Shown here: one piece after another, positions 27,811 to 38,375 of the stretch | Layout: the number at the start of each line of letters is the position of its first letter | How positions within the stretch are numbered: the stretch's first letter is position 1 | Origin: Pseudomonas koreensis | GTDB lineage: Bacteria; Pseudomonadota; Gammaproteobacteria; Pseudomonadales; Pseudomonadaceae | Assembly: GCF_025447595.1 (NCBI RefSeq) | Contig: NZ_JAOEJU010000019.1 | Span: 1-64,000 of the forward strand | Direction of reading: 5' to 3' | DNA length: 64,000 nucleotides | Position numbers and translations under genes: made by a program | Notes under the pieces: model-generated | What the model was told of the DNA's origin: nothing | Seen by the model: the letters and a program-made list of their open reading frames with translations, nothing else | Databases searched by the model: none

Positions 27811-28954
27811 GTCATCGGCGCAAGTCCCGGCCAAACCGGAAATCGGCCTGCCGCTGTGGCTGCTCGCCGAGCTGACTTACCGCTGCCCGCTGCAATGCCC
27901 GTACTGCTCCAATCCACTGGATTTCGCCGAGCAGGGCAAAGAGCTGAGCACCGAGCAGTGGATCAAGGTATTTCGCGAGGCGCGGGAGATGGGCGCGGCG
28001 CAACTGGGCTTTTCCGGGGGCGAGCCGCTGGTGCGCCAGGACCTTGCCGAGCTGATCCGTGAAGCGCGCCAGTTGGGTTTCTACACCAACCTGATCACCT
28101 CCGGCATCGGCCTGACCGAGCAGAAGATCAGCGACTTCAAGAAGGCCGGGCTCGATCACATCCAGATCAGTTTCCAGGCCAGCGACGAGCAAGTGAACAA
28201 CCTGCTCGCCGGCTCGAAAAAAGCCTTTGCGCAAAAACTGGAAATGGCTCGTGCCGTGAAAGCCCACGGCTATCCGATGGTGCTGAACTTCGTCACCCAT
28301 CGGCACAACATCGACAAGATCGACCGCATCATTGAACTGTGCATTGCGCTGGAGGCCGACTTCGTCGAACTCGCCACCTGCCAGTTCTACGGTTGGGCGC
28401 AGCTCAATCGTGTCGGCCTGTTGCCGACCAAAGAGCAACTGGTGCGCGCCGAACGCATCACCAACGAATACCGCGCCAAACTGGAAGCCGAAGGGCATCC
28501 GTGCAAGCTGATTTTCGTCACCCCGGACTATTACGAAGAACGCCCGAAAGCCTGCATGAACGGCTGGGGCAGTCTGTTTCTGACAGTCACACCGGACGGC
28601 ACCGCCTTGCCCTGTCATGGCGCCCGACAGCTGCCGGTACAATTTCCCAATGTGCGCGACCTCAGCATGCAGCACATCTGGTACGACTCGTTCGGCTTCA
28701 ACCGCTTCCGCGGCTATGACTGGATGCCCGAGCCGTGCCGCTCCTGTGACGAGAAAGAGCAGGACTTCGGCGGCTGCCGCTGCCAGGCCTTCATGCTCAC
28801 CGGCGATGCGAGCAATGCCGACCCGGTGTGCAGCAAGTCCGAACATCACGGCGTGATTCTCAAAGCCCGCGAAGAAGCCGAGCACGCCACCCAGACCATT
28901 GAACAACTGGCCTTTCGCAATGAACGAAACTCGCGCCTCATCGCCAAAGGCTGA
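27782..28954 (+). CDS. pqqE: PqqA peptide cyclase PqqE (radical SAM)
   Basis: 390 residues from GTG 27782, chosen because GGAGG lies 6 nt upstream and the size matches the family; it overlaps pqqD by 29 bp. TTG 27803 is an alternative. Radical SAM cysteines are C35, C39 and C42 (CPLQCPYC), with GFSGGEPLVRQDL typical of the SAM-binding fold. The C-terminal SPASM domain holds auxiliary-cluster cysteines in CRSCDEKEQDFGGCRC. It forms the Glu-Tyr C-C bond in PqqA. The following peptidase gene overlaps it by 35 bp. Confidence 0.96.
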   Translation: MRSTGSNLPESSAQVPAKPEIGLPLWLLAELTYRCPLQCPYCSNPLDFAEQGKELSTEQWIKVFREAREMGAAQLGFSGGEPLVRQDLAELIREARQLGFYTNLITSGIGLTEQKISDFKKAGLDHIQISFQASDEQVNNLLAGSKKAFAQKLEMARAVKAHGYPMVLNFVTHRHNIDKIDRIIELCIALEADFVELATCQFYGWAQLNRVGLLPTKEQLVRAERITNEYRAKLEAEGHPCKLIFVTPDYYEERPKACMNGWGSLFLTVTPDGTALPCHGARQLPVQFPNVRDLSMQHIWYDSFGFNRFRGYDWMPEPCRSCDEKEQDFGGCRCQAFMLTGDASNADPVCSKSEHHGVILKAREEAEHATQTIEQLAFRNERNSRLIAKG

Positions 28955-30728
28955 GCCTTTCAGCGCCACCGCTGCGGTTGCTGCCGGCGTGGATTTCGCC
29001 GAGCTGCAACTTGGCGCCCATGGTTTGTTCTGGAATGAATATCGGCCGACAGACGCCGCTTGCCGGATCTGGCACTGGCGCGATGGCGCAGCGAAATGTC
29101 TGACGCCTGCGGGTTTCAGCGTGCGCAGCCGGGTGTACGAATATGGTGGCGGGGCGTTTTGTCTGACGCCTGACGGGGTGGTTTTCGTTAACGAGGCGGA
29201 CCAGCAGTTGTACCGACAGACGTTGGACGGCGAGCCCGTGGCATTGACGTCCGGAGAATGCCGGTTTGGTGATCTGCATTTTGCCAACGGGCAGGTGCTT
29301 GCTGTTGAAGAGAACGGTGACCGGCATCGGCTTGTAGCTATCGATCTGGCAAATGGCGGCCGCCATATGCTGGTTGAAGGCGCGGATTTTTACGCGTCAC
29401 CAATCATCAGCCAGGATGGCCAGCGCCTGGCGTGGATAGAGTGGAGCCGCCCTCATCAGCCGTGGACTTCCACCCGACTGATGATCGCCGAGCGATCGTC
29501 CAATGGATTTTCCGCCCCGCGTTGTTTGGCCGGCGAAACCCTTGAAGAGTCGATCCAACAACCGCGTTTCGATGCCAATGGCCGACTGGGCTGCCTGACC
29601 GACCGTGGCGGTTATTGGCAACCGTGGGTCGAGTCGGCAAACGACTTGCAACCGTTAGCTAGCGCCGAAGCCGATCACGCGCCAGCCCCTTGGCAACTCG
29701 GCGGCTGCACCTGGCTGCCCATCGGCGAAAACTTTTTGGCGAGCTGGAGCGAAGGCGGTTTCGGTCGTCTGGCGCTCAACGGCGAAGACTTCACCGGCGA
29801 CTACAGCCGCTTCCGTCATCTGGCTGTCGATGGTCAATTCATTTACTGCATTGCCGCCTCACCGATCAGCCCTTCTGCGGTGATCGCCATCGATCGCAAA
29901 TCGCGTGAAGTGAACGTCCTGGCCGGCGGGGTCGCACCGCTTCCCGCCGAGCGCATCAGCCGCCCGCAAACCCTGCGCTACCCCAGCGGTACGGGTGAAG
30001 CGCACGGCTTCTTTTACCCGGCCACGAATGGCGATGCTAAACCGCCGCTGGTGGTGTTCATCCACGGCGGCCCGACGTCGGCGTGCTACCCGATGCTGGA
30101 TCCGCGCATCCAGTACTGGACGCAACGCGGCTTCGCCGTCGCCGACCTCAATTACCGTGGCAGCAGCGGCTATGGCCGGGAGTATCGACAGGCCCTGCAT
30201 CTGAGTTGGGGCGCAGTGGATGTCGAGGATGCCTGCGCAGTGGTGGCTTATCTGGCCAAACGCGACATGATCGACGGCGAGCGTGCGTTTATCCGTGGCG
30301 GCAGCGCCGGTGGATACACCACGCTTTGTGCCCTGGCGTTCCATCAGGTATTCCGCGCTGGCGCCAGTCTGTACGGCGTCAGTGACCCGGTGGCCCTCGG
30401 CCGCGCAACACACAAATTTGAAGGCGATTATCTGGACTGGCTGATCGGCGATCCGGAGCAAGATGCCGAACGCTACGCCGCCCGCACACCGTTGCTGCAC
30501 GCCGGCAACATTCGCGTACCGGTGATCTTCTTCCAAGGTGAGCTGGACGCCGTGGTCGTGCCGCAACAGACCCGCGACATGGTCGCGGCCCTGGAGCAAA
30601 ACGGCATTGAGGTCGAAGCGCATTACTACGCCGATGAACGTCACGGTTTCCGTCGGGCCGCCAATCAGGCCCACGCGCTGGAGCAGGAATGGCGGTTCTA
30701 CCGGCGAGTGATGGGTTTGACGGACTGA
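28920..30728 (+). CDS. S9 family (prolyl oligopeptidase-like) peptidase of the pqq cluster
   Basis: 602 residues from ATG 28920 inside the end of pqqE. An N-terminal beta-propeller-like part precedes an alpha/beta-hydrolase domain with catalytic S462 (RGGSAGGYTT), D543 (GELDAVV) and H575 (ERHGFR). A homologous peptidase follows pqqE in P. aeruginosa (named pqqH) and in fluorescent strains (I recall pqqM). It may degrade the spent or clipped PqqA leader, but it is not regarded as essential for PQQ formation. Protein family firm; role inferred from location. Confidence 0.88.
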   Translation: MNETRASSPKAEPFSATAAVAAGVDFAELQLGAHGLFWNEYRPTDAACRIWHWRDGAAKCLTPAGFSVRSRVYEYGGGAFCLTPDGVVFVNEADQQLYRQTLDGEPVALTSGECRFGDLHFANGQVLAVEENGDRHRLVAIDLANGGRHMLVEGADFYASPIISQDGQRLAWIEWSRPHQPWTSTRLMIAERSSNGFSAPRCLAGETLEESIQQPRFDANGRLGCLTDRGGYWQPWVESANDLQPLASAEADHAPAPWQLGGCTWLPIGENFLASWSEGGFGRLALNGEDFTGDYSRFRHLAVDGQFIYCIAASPISPSAVIAIDRKSREVNVLAGGVAPLPAERISRPQTLRYPSGTGEAHGFFYPATNGDAKPPLVVFIHGGPTSACYPMLDPRIQYWTQRGFAVADLNYRGSSGYGREYRQALHLSWGAVDVEDACAVVAYLAKRDMIDGERAFIRGGSAGGYTTLCALAFHQVFRAGASLYGVSDPVALGRATHKFEGDYLDWLIGDPEQDAERYAARTPLLHAGNIRVPVIFFQGELDAVVVPQQTRDMVAALEQNGIEVEAHYYADERHGFRRAANQAHALEQEWRFYRRVMGLTD

Positions 30729-30731
30729 GAC

Positions 30732-30890
30732 TCAGCGCTTGGCGATGATGTACACCGCATGCACGATCCCCGGGATGTAACCGCACAACGTCAGCAGAAT
30801 GTTCAGCCAGAACGCGCCGCCGAACCCGACCTGCAGAAACACACCCAGTGGCGGCAACAGAATGGCGATGATGATGCGGATAAAGTCCAT
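30732..30890 (-). CDS. YqaE/Pmp3-family small membrane protein
   Basis: 52 residues from ATG 30890, with AGGAG upstream on the minus strand. Two hydrophobic helices (FIRIIIAILLPPLGVFLQVG and NILLTLCGYIPGIVHAVYII) carry the Pmp3/YqaE signature LLPPLGVFLQVG and CGYIPGIVHA. Such proteolipids sit in the inner membrane and are linked to salt, cold or membrane-potential stress in other organisms. It converges on the pqq operon with a 3-bp gap. Confidence 0.93.
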   Translation of the reverse strand: MDFIRIIIAILLPPLGVFLQVGFGGAFWLNILLTLCGYIPGIVHAVYIIAKR

Positions 30891-30997
30891 GGGGCAGCTC
30901 CTGATTGGGGGTTGGCTCACCTGAGCCATACAAGCTAATCGACCTGTGCCGTTTGTCAGGGTTCAGTGCTATCGCCAGACAGAGTGCGCAAGACCAC

Positions 30998-31318
30998 TCA
31001 AGCCAGTATTTGCAGACCGTGTTTCTGCACAATGCTGAGCAGCTTCAAAGCCATTCCGCTTGGATGCTTATCCCCTGATTCCCATTGTTTGACGGTCGAC
31101 GCGCTGGTGTTCAAATAACGCGCGAACACTGGCTGGCTGACGTTGTTGCGCTCACGCAACGCCTTGATCTGCTCCGCCGGAATTACATCTGGAACCGCTG
31201 CAAGGCACGACTCATCAAACTCACGCATCGTTGCCTTGCTGATCGCGCCGACTGCATGCAGGGCACTGGCCGACTCGTGTACTGATTCAAATACGTCACT
31301 CCTGAATTTTTTACTCAT
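30998..31318 (-). CDS. HigA-type helix-turn-helix antitoxin
   Basis: 106 residues with a C-terminal Cro/C1 HTH (VSQPVFARYLNTSASTVKQWESGDKHPSG). The N-terminal region is charged and probably contacts the toxin. It overlaps the upstream toxin gene by 8 bp, giving toxin-then-antitoxin order as in higBA systems. It should bind the palindrome at 31688-31704 and repress the pair. PGAP-like annotation would be a DNA-binding transcriptional regulator. Confidence 0.88.
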   Translation of the reverse strand: MSKKFRSDVFESVHESASALHAVGAISKATMREFDESCLAAVPDVIPAEQIKALRERNNVSQPVFARYLNTSASTVKQWESGDKHPSGMALKLLSIVQKHGLQILA

Positions 31319-31667
31319 GAGTTATCTCCACAAACGCCTTCATGACCAACAAGCCTTGAATCTGCTCTTCGGTAAGTTGTGCATAGGCTTTCGCCAGTTT
31401 GCGCAGCTCCTTCAACTCTGCAGAGTTGATATTGCTCCGATCCTTTTTGGCGAACAGCACCTGATAAATCCAGTAACGCCCGCCCTTGGCCAGAACTATC
31501 GAACGGTGGCGGTTTTCGTTCAGGCGCTTCTTCCAGACTCCGCCTCCCAGATTGTCTGCTTGCCCATCAAGCATCTCGGCAAAAGCCTCGCGAAGCTCGT
31601 CGTCGGTGATCCAAGCTTTGCTGGCCTGTATCGCAAAACCTTTTGTCTTGAACAACCTGAACGACAT
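31311..31667 (-). CDS. RelE/HigB-family toxin (PF06296-like)
   Basis: 118 residues from ATG 31667, preceded by GGAAGGG. The sequence has the pattern of the RelE-like family formerly DUF1044: FKTKGFAIQASKAWITDDEL, then LGGGVWKKRL and VLFAKKDRSNI. Members are mRNA-cleaving translation inhibitors paired with HTH antitoxins. It is the first gene of the pair. The C-terminal AYAQLTEEQIQGLL is also family-typical. I infer an active type II toxin-antitoxin module; cleavage activity is unproven. Confidence 0.88.
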   Translation of the reverse strand: MSFRLFKTKGFAIQASKAWITDDELREAFAEMLDGQADNLGGGVWKKRLNENRHRSIVLAKGGRYWIYQVLFAKKDRSNINSAELKELRKLAKAYAQLTEEQIQGLLVMKAFVEITHE

Positions 31668-31687
31668 CGGTATCCCTTCCAAAAAAC

Positions 31688-31704
31688 ATACCACTCAGTG
31701 GTAT
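31688..31704. promoter_or_regulatory. Palindromic operator of the toxin-antitoxin pair
   Basis: ATACCACTCAGTGGTAT, a perfect 8-bp inverted repeat around one base, 20 bp before the toxin ATG. On the minus strand TTGTCG lies upstream and could be a -35, which would put the palindrome over the -10/start region. This is the expected site for the HTH antitoxin. Confidence 0.7.
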
Positions 31705-31829
31705 AGATTACAAAGCCTGTCTTACGACAAGGGTGTTCTGCGGCTTCGGCAATCCTTGCCAAAGCCGCTAAAGAAACACTGAAGCAACCGTCCCTCAAGC
31801 ACTAAACCGCGCTCGCAAAACCCGGCCAC

Positions 31830-31868
31830 AAAAAAACGCCCCACGCCAAAAGAATCAGGCGTGGGGCG
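31830..31868 (-). terminator. Terminator of the class III aminotransferase gene
   Basis: 11-bp stem CGCCCCACGCC/GGCGTGGGGCG (31837-31847 and 31858-31868) with a 10-nt loop. On the minus strand it is followed by seven T. It lies 48 bp past the aminotransferase stop. Confidence 0.88.
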
Positions 31869-31916
31869 TGCGTTATACCGCGAGACGGTTCTTGAATTCG
31901 GGTGGGAAACTTCAGC

Positions 31917-33200
31917 TCAGACGGCAATCCCTTTGCGGCATTGCAGTTGCGCGGAGCGTACCCGGGAGAAGGCGCGGGCCAGGCGCAGGAGCATTTCGTC
32001 GATGTTGGCCTTGCTGACGTTGAGCGCCGGGGTGAACCGCAGGCAGTTGGCTTGTGGGGCGTTGAGCAGCAAGCCTTCATGAAGCGCGGCTTTGACGACG
32101 GCCTCGGCGGAGTCTTCCGACAAGGTCAGTCCCCAGAACAGACCCTGCCCGCGCAACACGCCATGCTCATAACGATGGGCCAGACGGGCGAGCCCTTCTC
32201 GTAGATGCTGGCCATTGTCGCGAATCTGTTCGAGGAAGGCCCGATCCTGCACGCTGTCGAGCACCACCAGGCCGGCGGCGGTCATCAATGCGTTGCCGTG
32301 ATGAGTACCGCCCAGCTCGCCCGAGTCGAAACAGCACGCCTTGCCTCGCGCCAGCAATGCAGCCAGTGGCACACCTCCGCCGAGGCCCTTGCCGAGTACG
32401 ACGATATCGGCGCACACGCCGTAGGACTGTTCGGCGAGCAAGGCGCCGCAGCGGCCGATGCCGGTCTGAACCTCGTCGAGAATCAGCAGAATCCCCAGCT
32501 CACGGCAGAGGCGTTCGACTCCCTTGAGGTAATGTTCGGTCGCTGGAATCACCCCGGCATCGCTCTGGATCGGTTCGAGCATGATCGCCACGGTCTGCGC
32601 ATCAACCGCCGCGTGCAGCGCCGGCAGGTCGTTGAACGGCACCAGATCAAAACCCGGCAGCAGGGGCGCAAAACGGTTGTGCAGGTTGCAACTGTCCGAC
32701 GCCGAAATCGTCGCCAGACTACGTCCGTGACAGCCTTGTCTGGCGACGATAATCCGCGAGGCGCCGCCGCGATGCAGTTGACCCCATTTGCGCGCCAGTT
32801 TGATTGCTGCTTCACAGGCTTCACTGCCACTGTTGAGCAGGTAGGCCTGATCGCTGGAAGTACTGGCACACAGGCGCTCGGCGAGGTTGAGCATGCCGCG
32901 GTTGTGCAGATTGAAACCGGGATTGATCAGGGCCTGAGCCTGGTTGGCGATGGCCTTGACCAGCGCCGAAGGGCTGTGGCCGAGGCTGTTGGCGCCTCCG
33001 GCCTGGGAAAAGTCCAGGTAGGCGCGGTCATTGCTGTCCCATAGCCAGGAGCCTTGGCCGCGAACGAATACCTGCTGCGGGCGCTCGACGCTGGGCATCA
33101 GACGTTCGACATTCAGGCCATCAGCGGCATCCGATTCCCGGGTTTCAAAAGCCAGGTCATCGAGGCTCGGCGTCTGGCGCCGCAAACTGAACAGATTCAT
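31917..33200 (-). CDS. Class III PLP-dependent aminotransferase (acetylornithine-aminotransferase-like)
   Basis: 427 residues of fold-type I PLP enzyme. Seen: PLP-phosphate site NSGSEACEAAIKLARK, D242 (LILDEVQTGIGR) that contacts the pyridine nitrogen, and K271 (VLGKGLGGGVPLAAL) for the Schiff base. The family includes acetylornithine, ornithine, 4-aminobutyrate and 5-aminovalerate aminotransferases, so the substrate is open. It is divergent from a LysR gene and I recall the same pair near pqq in P. putida. A perfect hairpin masks its ribosome site. A role in 5-aminovalerate transamination next to davBA is possible but speculative. Confidence 0.88.
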   Translation of the reverse strand: MNLFSLRRQTPSLDDLAFETRESDAADGLNVERLMPSVERPQQVFVRGQGSWLWDSNDRAYLDFSQAGGANSLGHSPSALVKAIANQAQALINPGFNLHNRGMLNLAERLCASTSSDQAYLLNSGSEACEAAIKLARKWGQLHRGGASRIIVARQGCHGRSLATISASDSCNLHNRFAPLLPGFDLVPFNDLPALHAAVDAQTVAIMLEPIQSDAGVIPATEHYLKGVERLCRELGILLILDEVQTGIGRCGALLAEQSYGVCADIVVLGKGLGGGVPLAALLARGKACCFDSGELGGTHHGNALMTAAGLVVLDSVQDRAFLEQIRDNGQHLREGLARLAHRYEHGVLRGQGLFWGLTLSEDSAEAVVKAALHEGLLLNAPQANCLRFTPALNVSKANIDEMLLRLARAFSRVRSAQLQCRKGIAV

Positions 33201-33203
33201 TGA

Positions 33204-33227
33204 AAAAAACCTCGATCGAGGTTTTTT
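33204..33227. promoter_or_regulatory. 24-bp perfect palindrome over the aminotransferase leader
   Basis: The arms AAAAAACCTCGA and TCGAGGTTTTTT meet with no spacer, ending 4 bp from the aminotransferase ATG. On the minus-strand RNA the hairpin contains the only GAGG ribosome site and is followed by U residues. It may act as an attenuator, an SD-sequestering switch, or a DNA operator for the divergent LysR protein. Confidence 0.7.
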
Positions 33228-33368
33228 GAACTGCCTATGTAAACACTTTCAAAACAAACGCTGGTCATTGCGCTTTCCGGCCCTGCAAGCCTGTGAATGC
33301 GGTTAGACTAGGCCTGTTCACGGCGTCGAGCTATTTCGTTTTCCCAGCATTTTCGATAAGAATTACTT

Positions 33369-34298
33369 ATGGATTTCAAACAACTGCGTTATTTCGTCGC
33401 GGTCTACGAAGAAGGTCATGTCGGGCGTGCCGCCGAGCGTCTGTCGATCTCTCAGCCCGCGCTGTCCCAGCAGATCCGCCACCTGGAACAGAACCTCGAC
33501 GTGACCCTGTTCGAACGCAGCAGCAAACGCCTGCTGCCGACCCTCGCCGCCCACACCTTGTACAACCACGCTTTGCCACTGCTCGACGGCATGCAGCGTG
33601 CGCGTGAGGCGCTGGGCAACTTCAAGGGTCAGGCACTGCGCACGCTGGCGATTGGCGTATTGCAAACCGTACACACCAGCCTGGTGCCGCAAATGCTGGA
33701 GCGAGTGCGCAAGGCCCAGCCGCATCTGGTGGTACAGATTTATGAATTGACCGGACTTGAGATCGAGCGGCGTCTGCTCAACGGCTCTTTGGATATCGGC
33801 ATCAGCTATCTGCCGCCACGCCAGCCGGGCCTGCACGGCGTGATGCTGTACGAAGATGAACTGACGCTGGTCATCCCGGCGGATCATCCGCTGCGGGAAT
33901 TCAAGAAAGTCTCGATGAGTCAGGCCGCTGAATTGCCGATGTTGTTGCTGGGGGAAGAATTCCAGATCCGTCAGATCTGGCAGGCGCAACTGGCCAGCCT
34001 CGGACGTCGTCCGCAAGTGCAGGCCGAATTGAACAATATGGTGGGAATTCTCGACAGCCTGCCGCATACCCGTCTGGCGACGGTGCTGCCCGGTCGTTCG
34101 CAAAAGGAGTACGACGATCAGGACCTGCTGTGGAAGCCGTTGAGTGAGCCGCGCGTGCCGTTGACGGTCGGGCTGGTGTGTCGCGATGTCCAGCGCCAGC
34201 AGGCGCCATTGGCCTTGCTGCGAACGTTGCTGGAAGAGGTGATGCAGCGTGAGGACAAACCGCTGAAAGGGGCGCCGCCGCTGGACGCGTTGAGCTGA
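33369..34298 (+). CDS. LysR family transcriptional regulator
   Basis: 309 residues. N-terminal winged HTH MDFKQLRYFVAVYEEGHVGRAAERLSISQPALSQQIRHLEQ, then a PBP2-type effector domain (LAIGVLQTVHTSLVPQML..., ELTLVIPADHPL). It resembles CynR/CysB-like regulators in general pattern. Divergent transcription from the aminotransferase 168 bp away suggests that gene is its target. The effector is unknown. Confidence 0.93.
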   Translation: MDFKQLRYFVAVYEEGHVGRAAERLSISQPALSQQIRHLEQNLDVTLFERSSKRLLPTLAAHTLYNHALPLLDGMQRAREALGNFKGQALRTLAIGVLQTVHTSLVPQMLERVRKAQPHLVVQIYELTGLEIERRLLNGSLDIGISYLPPRQPGLHGVMLYEDELTLVIPADHPLREFKKVSMSQAAELPMLLLGEEFQIRQIWQAQLASLGRRPQVQAELNNMVGILDSLPHTRLATVLPGRSQKEYDDQDLLWKPLSEPRVPLTVGLVCRDVQRQQAPLALLRTLLEEVMQREDKPLKGAPPLDALS

Positions 34299-34317
34299 AA
34301 ACTTTTCTGCGGGCATA

Positions 34318-34343
34318 AGAAAACCCCGCCGAAGCGGGGCTTT
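34318..34343 (+). terminator. Terminator of the LysR gene
   Basis: CCCCGC (34324-34329), tetraloop CGAA, GCGGGG (34334-34339), then CTTT, with a preceding A-run. Short but GC-rich; 25 bp after the stop. Confidence 0.7.
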
Positions 34344-34489
34344 GCAGACTGTTTCCCTGACATCCATTTCACTCCGCCACCCTGGCAGAATCCTACGTGT
34401 CCGTGTTGTTGCTTTGCGCTTCCTGCGCGACGTCCATGGAAAGTAGATTAGCTCTGGATCCAATCTACGCCTATGGGAGAACAGCAGCA

Positions 34490-34517
34490 CGTCATGTAAG
34501 AGATCGCTTACATGACG
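34490..34517. repeat. Inverted repeat downstream of the first acyl-CoA dehydrogenase
   Basis: CGTCATGTAAG (34490-34500), 6-nt loop, CTTACATGACG (34507-34517). It lies 8 bp past the minus-strand stop of the acyl-CoA dehydrogenase. It has the stem of a terminator but no T-run; a protein-binding site is an alternative. Confidence 0.55.
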
Positions 34518-34525
34518 TTACATCA

Positions 34526-36304
<1,779 letters not shown>

Positions 36305-36442
36305 GGCAAACCTCGCAAAGATCTAAACAGGTGATTCGTGGAAGGGTGATTTCGTTGAGCTGGAGTGTAACCCAACAACTTTTGCGACACATAGGGTCAG
36401 GCGGTGACTGATTTGTTATTTTTAGTCACCAGCAATCAACCA

Positions 36443-36474
36443 TAAAGAAGCCCGCAATCAGCGGGCTCTTTTGT
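36443..36474. terminator. Hairpin between acyl-CoA dehydrogenases 1 and 2
   Basis: AGCCCGC (36449-36455), loop AATCA, GCGGGCT (36461-36467), with A-rich left and T-rich right flanks. It can terminate minus-strand transcripts from paralogue 2 and has plus-strand symmetry too. Confidence 0.75.
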
Positions 36475-36488
36475 TTAACAGGGCCGTG

Positions 36489-38285
36489 TTACAGCGAGAA
36501 CAACTGGGCCGGCAGTTTCATCAGGCAATCGCTGCCCGCCTCGATCGCCGAACGATGCGCCGCGGTGCGCGGCAACAGACGCTTGAAGTAAAACTCGCAC
36601 GTCGCCAGTTTGCCCTGGCAGAAATCGCCATCACCCTCGCCCGACTCCAACTGCGCCTGAGCGACCAGCGCCATGCGCAGCCACAGGTAGCCCAGAACGA
36701 TGTAACCGCTGTACATCAGGTAATCCACCGACGCGGCGCCGACTTCATCCGGATTCTTCATCGCGGCCATGCCGACCTTCGCGGTCAGCTCGCCCCATTG
36801 CTGGTTGAGGCCATCGAGCTGCGCGACAAACCCGCCCAGTTGCGCATGCCCAGCGTTGGCGGCGCAGAACTTGTGGACGATTTTGGTGAAGTTGCGCAGC
36901 AGCTTGCCCTGACTGCCCAGCACTTTGCGCCCGAGCAGATCCAGCGCCTGAATGCCGTTGGTGCCTTCGTAGATCGGCGCGATCCGGCAATCGCGCACCA
37001 GTTGTTCCATTCCCCACTCGCGGATAAATCCGTGGCCGCCGAAAATCTGCATGCCGTGGTTGGTCACCTCCAGGCCGGTGTCGGTCATGAAGGCTTTGCA
37101 GATCGGGGTCAGGAACGCCAGCAGGTCTTCGGCCTCCTGACGCGCCTCGGCGTCCGGGCTCAGGTGCGCGACATCGAGCATCTGCGCGGTGAAATAGGTC
37201 AGCGCGCGGTTGCCTTCGTTGAAGGCTTTCATGGTTAGCAGCATGCGTCGCACGTCCGGGTGGACGATGATCGGATCCGCCGGCTTGTCCGGGGCTTTGG
37301 CGCCGGTCAGGGCGCGCATCTGCAAGCGGTCGTTGGCGTATTTGATTGCGCCCTGAAAACTCGCTTCGCCCAGACACAGTCCCTGCATTCCGGTGCCGAG
37401 GCGCGCGTGGTTCATCATGGTGAACATGCAGTTCAGGCCTTTGTTCGGCTCGCCGATCAGGAAGCCTTTGGCGTCGTCGAAGTTCAGCACGCAGGTGGCC
37501 GAGGCCTTGATGCCCATCTTGTGCTCGATCGAGCCACAGGAAACGCCGTTGCGCTCCCCTGCCTCACCGGCTGCATCCGGCAGGAATTTCGGCACGATGA
37601 ACAGCGAAATCCCCTTGGTCCCGGCCGGTGCGTCGGGCAGCTTGGCCAACACCAGATGAATGATGTTGTCGCTCATGTCGTGCTCGCCGGCGGAGATGAA
37701 AATCTTGCTGCCGGTCACTGCATAACTGCCGTCGGCCTGCGGCACGGCGCGGGTCTTGATGATGCCAAGATCAGTGCCGCAATGGGCTTCAGTCAGGCAC
37801 ATGGTGCCGGTCCACTGGCCCGCCGTGAGTTTGCGCAGATAGGTGTTTTTCTGTTCCTCGGTGCCGTGGGCATGGATCGCCGACATGGCGCCGTGGGTCA
37901 GGCCCGGATACATGCCCCAGGAGGTGTTGCTGGAGGCGACCATTTCGCTGATCACCAACCCCAGCGAACTCGGCAGGCCCTGGCCGCCGTAGGTCGGATC
38001 TGCCGCCAGACCGTGCCAGCCACCTTCCACGTATTGTGCGAAGGCCTGCTTGAAGCCTGTAGGCGTTGTCACCACGCCGTTGTCGAAATGGCAGCCTTCT
38101 TCGTCACCGCTGCGATTGAGCGGTGCCAGAACGTTCTCACAGAACTTCGCGCCTTCGTCGAGGATCGCGTTGATCATGTCCGGGCTGGCGTCGTGGGCGC
38201 CGAGGGCCGCGTACTGAGTATGGAAGTCAAAGACGTGGTCGATCAGAAAGCGCATGTCGCGCAGGGGAGCTTTGTACTCGGGCAT
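36489..38285 (-). CDS. Acyl-CoA dehydrogenase (FadE/DmdC-like), paralogue 2
   Basis: 598 residues from ATG 38285 (GGAG upstream), giving MPEYKAPLRDMRF; a longer frame adds a non-conserved extension. Core motifs match its neighbours: CLTEAHCGTDLG, KIFISAGEHD and IYEGTNGIQALDLLGRK with the catalytic Glu. It resembles paralogue 3 (AHCGTD/PHCGTD, SAGEHD) more than paralogue 1 (PHAGTD, TGGEHD), so the tandem neighbours are not each other's closest copies. Expected role in fatty-acid beta-oxidation. It follows the diguanylate cyclase gene with 90 bp between. Confidence 0.93.
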   Translation of the reverse strand: MPEYKAPLRDMRFLIDHVFDFHTQYAALGAHDASPDMINAILDEGAKFCENVLAPLNRSGDEEGCHFDNGVVTTPTGFKQAFAQYVEGGWHGLAADPTYGGQGLPSSLGLVISEMVASSNTSWGMYPGLTHGAMSAIHAHGTEEQKNTYLRKLTAGQWTGTMCLTEAHCGTDLGIIKTRAVPQADGSYAVTGSKIFISAGEHDMSDNIIHLVLAKLPDAPAGTKGISLFIVPKFLPDAAGEAGERNGVSCGSIEHKMGIKASATCVLNFDDAKGFLIGEPNKGLNCMFTMMNHARLGTGMQGLCLGEASFQGAIKYANDRLQMRALTGAKAPDKPADPIIVHPDVRRMLLTMKAFNEGNRALTYFTAQMLDVAHLSPDAEARQEAEDLLAFLTPICKAFMTDTGLEVTNHGMQIFGGHGFIREWGMEQLVRDCRIAPIYEGTNGIQALDLLGRKVLGSQGKLLRNFTKIVHKFCAANAGHAQLGGFVAQLDGLNQQWGELTAKVGMAAMKNPDEVGAASVDYLMYSGYIVLGYLWLRMALVAQAQLESGEGDGDFCQGKLATCEFYFKRLLPRTAAHRSAIEAGSDCLMKLPAQLFSL

Positions 38286-38375
38286 GGTGGCTTCTCCTTC
38301 AGCAGATTGCTTCAACCTACTGCCGGCCACCCTGCCCCACAATCACTGTCCAGACGCTGAATGCGCCGTCATCAC

